Assembly (NCBI GenBank): GCA_019925095.2 | Contig: CM034388.1 | Location: forward strand, 28,154,934 to 28,218,933 | Direction: 5' to 3' | DNA from: Dendrolimus kikuchii | Taxonomy: Eukaryota; Arthropoda; Insecta; Lepidoptera; Lasiocampidae | Length of the DNA: 64,000 bases | In this document: positions 63,155-64,000 of the stretch, in pieces | Numbering within the stretch: the stretch's first letter is position 1 | How the letters are laid out: each line of letters begins with the position of its first letter | Translations under genes and position numbers: made by a program | The notes under the pieces: model-generated | Database searches by the model: none | What the model was told of the DNA's origin: nothing | What the model saw: the letters and a program-made list of their open reading frames with translations, nothing else

Positions 63155-63540
63155 ATTGAAGTGTGAAACATATCAATGAGACTTGACGAAGCGGTATGAA
63201 ACTTAATCCCCAAAAAAAAATGGTAAAGCACGCTTAACTTTGGACATTAATGTACTGATATGAATTCACTTAATCTACATTATGCTGCTAATCAAGCAGA
63301 TAATTAAACGATTAAAAGATCTGTGTTAAGGTTCTCAACTGATTTTCACTTTAAATTGTTTGAACTTAATATTATCAAAGCTGATAGCTCGTCAATTTTT
63401 AAAGGGTTTTTGTCAGCTGTGTAATTTGAAAACCAAGCAAGTGCATTCCAAAACTGTTACACCACCACCATTTCAAACTTATCGGAGTTTACTTCTTAGG
63501 AATCAATTTTTGTATAAGGGGTCATCCACAAATCACGACA
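63155..63540. other. Intronic, no gene recognised
   Basis: A 61-codon frame at 63360-63545 lacks support. Confidence 0.35.
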
Positions 63541-63550
63541 CATGAATTTC

Positions 63551-63763
63551 GTATGGAAGGCCACGACACACCTTCCATGATCAAATTGATCGTGTACTAG
63601 CGGAAGGTGATGTCAGGAGCCTTAAGAACAGACGAGCTTACATGACAAGAGTTATGAATGTCAAAGAGGCAAGTGAGGTGTGTAAGAATAAGCCTAAATG
63701 GCACTCTGTTGTTCGTGCCTACCCCGCAAGGGAACTGGCGTGAAGTTATGTATGTATGTATGT
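63551..63763 (+). mobile_element. RTE LINE 3' end, ~210 bp, with TSD
   Basis: Sense copy from ATGGAAGGCCACGACACACC to (TATG)n. Flanked by ATGAATTTC at 63542-63550 and 63764-63772. Unlike the 47509 copy it has no stop in the coding part. Confidence 0.88.
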
Positions 63764-63774
63764 ATGAATTTCAT

Positions 63775-64000
63775 AATTTTTTGACCCCTCCCACGTCCTC
63801 GTCACAGCTGGTCACATTCGTAAGACTCCTTCCTCCCTAGTGTGACATCACAAATTTTGTAATTTTACATCACAGACACATATAAATTAAAACAGCAGTT
63901 CCGTAATTAGTTTTATTTCCATTTAATTTATTTTTTAATAATTTAAACACCGCTTATACAGATATAATTACCACGTGCTAATAACGGTCAAGGATAACAT
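63775..64000. other. Intronic, no gene recognised
   Basis: Window end. Nothing identified. Confidence 0.35.

Larger units (their letters stand above)
20923..64000 (+). other. Srf: SRF intron 1 (inferred), over 43 kb
   Basis: No sequence encoding the rest of the MADS box or the SAM-like extension was found to the right edge, so intron 1 probably fills the remainder of the window. It is loaded with the mobile elements listed below. If the assembly is misjoined or exon 2 is unusually diverged, this would be wrong. Confidence 0.5.

Overview
This window looks like AT-rich, repeat-laden nuclear DNA of an insect, most probably a moth or butterfly. The evidence is an RTE-type LINE with a TATG tail, short repeats of the kind beginning CTAGCTcttgcCCGCGGC, R1-type LINE tails, tRNA-derived SINEs, and one exon of a conserved animal transcription factor. 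There are no operons, ribosome binding sites or CRISPR arrays, and I found no convincing tRNA or rRNA gene.

The only host gene I can support is the first coding exon of serum response factor (SRF; blistered in flies) at 20518-20916 on the + strand. It encodes 133 residues that run into the MADS box and stops at a splice donor (AAG|GTGGGT). A perfect CArG box (CCATATTTGG, 20061-20070), SRF's own binding site, lies about 450 bp upstream, and a short upstream ORF sits in the GC-rich leader. Everything from 20917 to the right edge is best read as the first intron, at least 43 kb; I could not find exon 2. Positions 1-20,000 are upstream flank.

The rest is mobile DNA, nested in layers. (i) An RTE-clade LINE: one long copy (1-2456) with its reverse-transcriptase core deleted, and six 5'-truncated 3' ends (18013, 19157, 47509, 48160, 61344, 63551). 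Four of these have target-site duplications (TSDs). (ii) Rep-A, a ~310-bp poly(A)-tailed retroposon with about 16 full or partial copies. (iii) Rep-C, a ~320-bp SINE-like retroposon whose three copies carry 12-, 10- and 7-bp TSDs. (iv) A tRNA-derived SINE (SINE-1; four copies) and another tRNA-related repeat (SINE-2). (v) 3' ends of R1-clade and other LINEs. (vi) DNA transposons: a 995-bp hAT element with an exact 8-bp TSD, a ~285-bp MITE with 44-bp inverted repeats, and a 579-bp TIR element that carries another TIR element and itself sits inside Rep-A. (vii) Helitron/Lep1-like short repeats.

The most unusual structures are the hAT element filled with in-frame 111-bp tandem repeats (13251-14245), the 217-245-bp tandem array interrupted by an RTE insertion (60670-62285), the three-level nest at 48620-49485, an R1 C-terminal tail triplicated in frame (2644-2958), a set of short near-perfect hairpins, and the CArG box upstream of SRF. 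No cellular pathway beyond SRF can be inferred.
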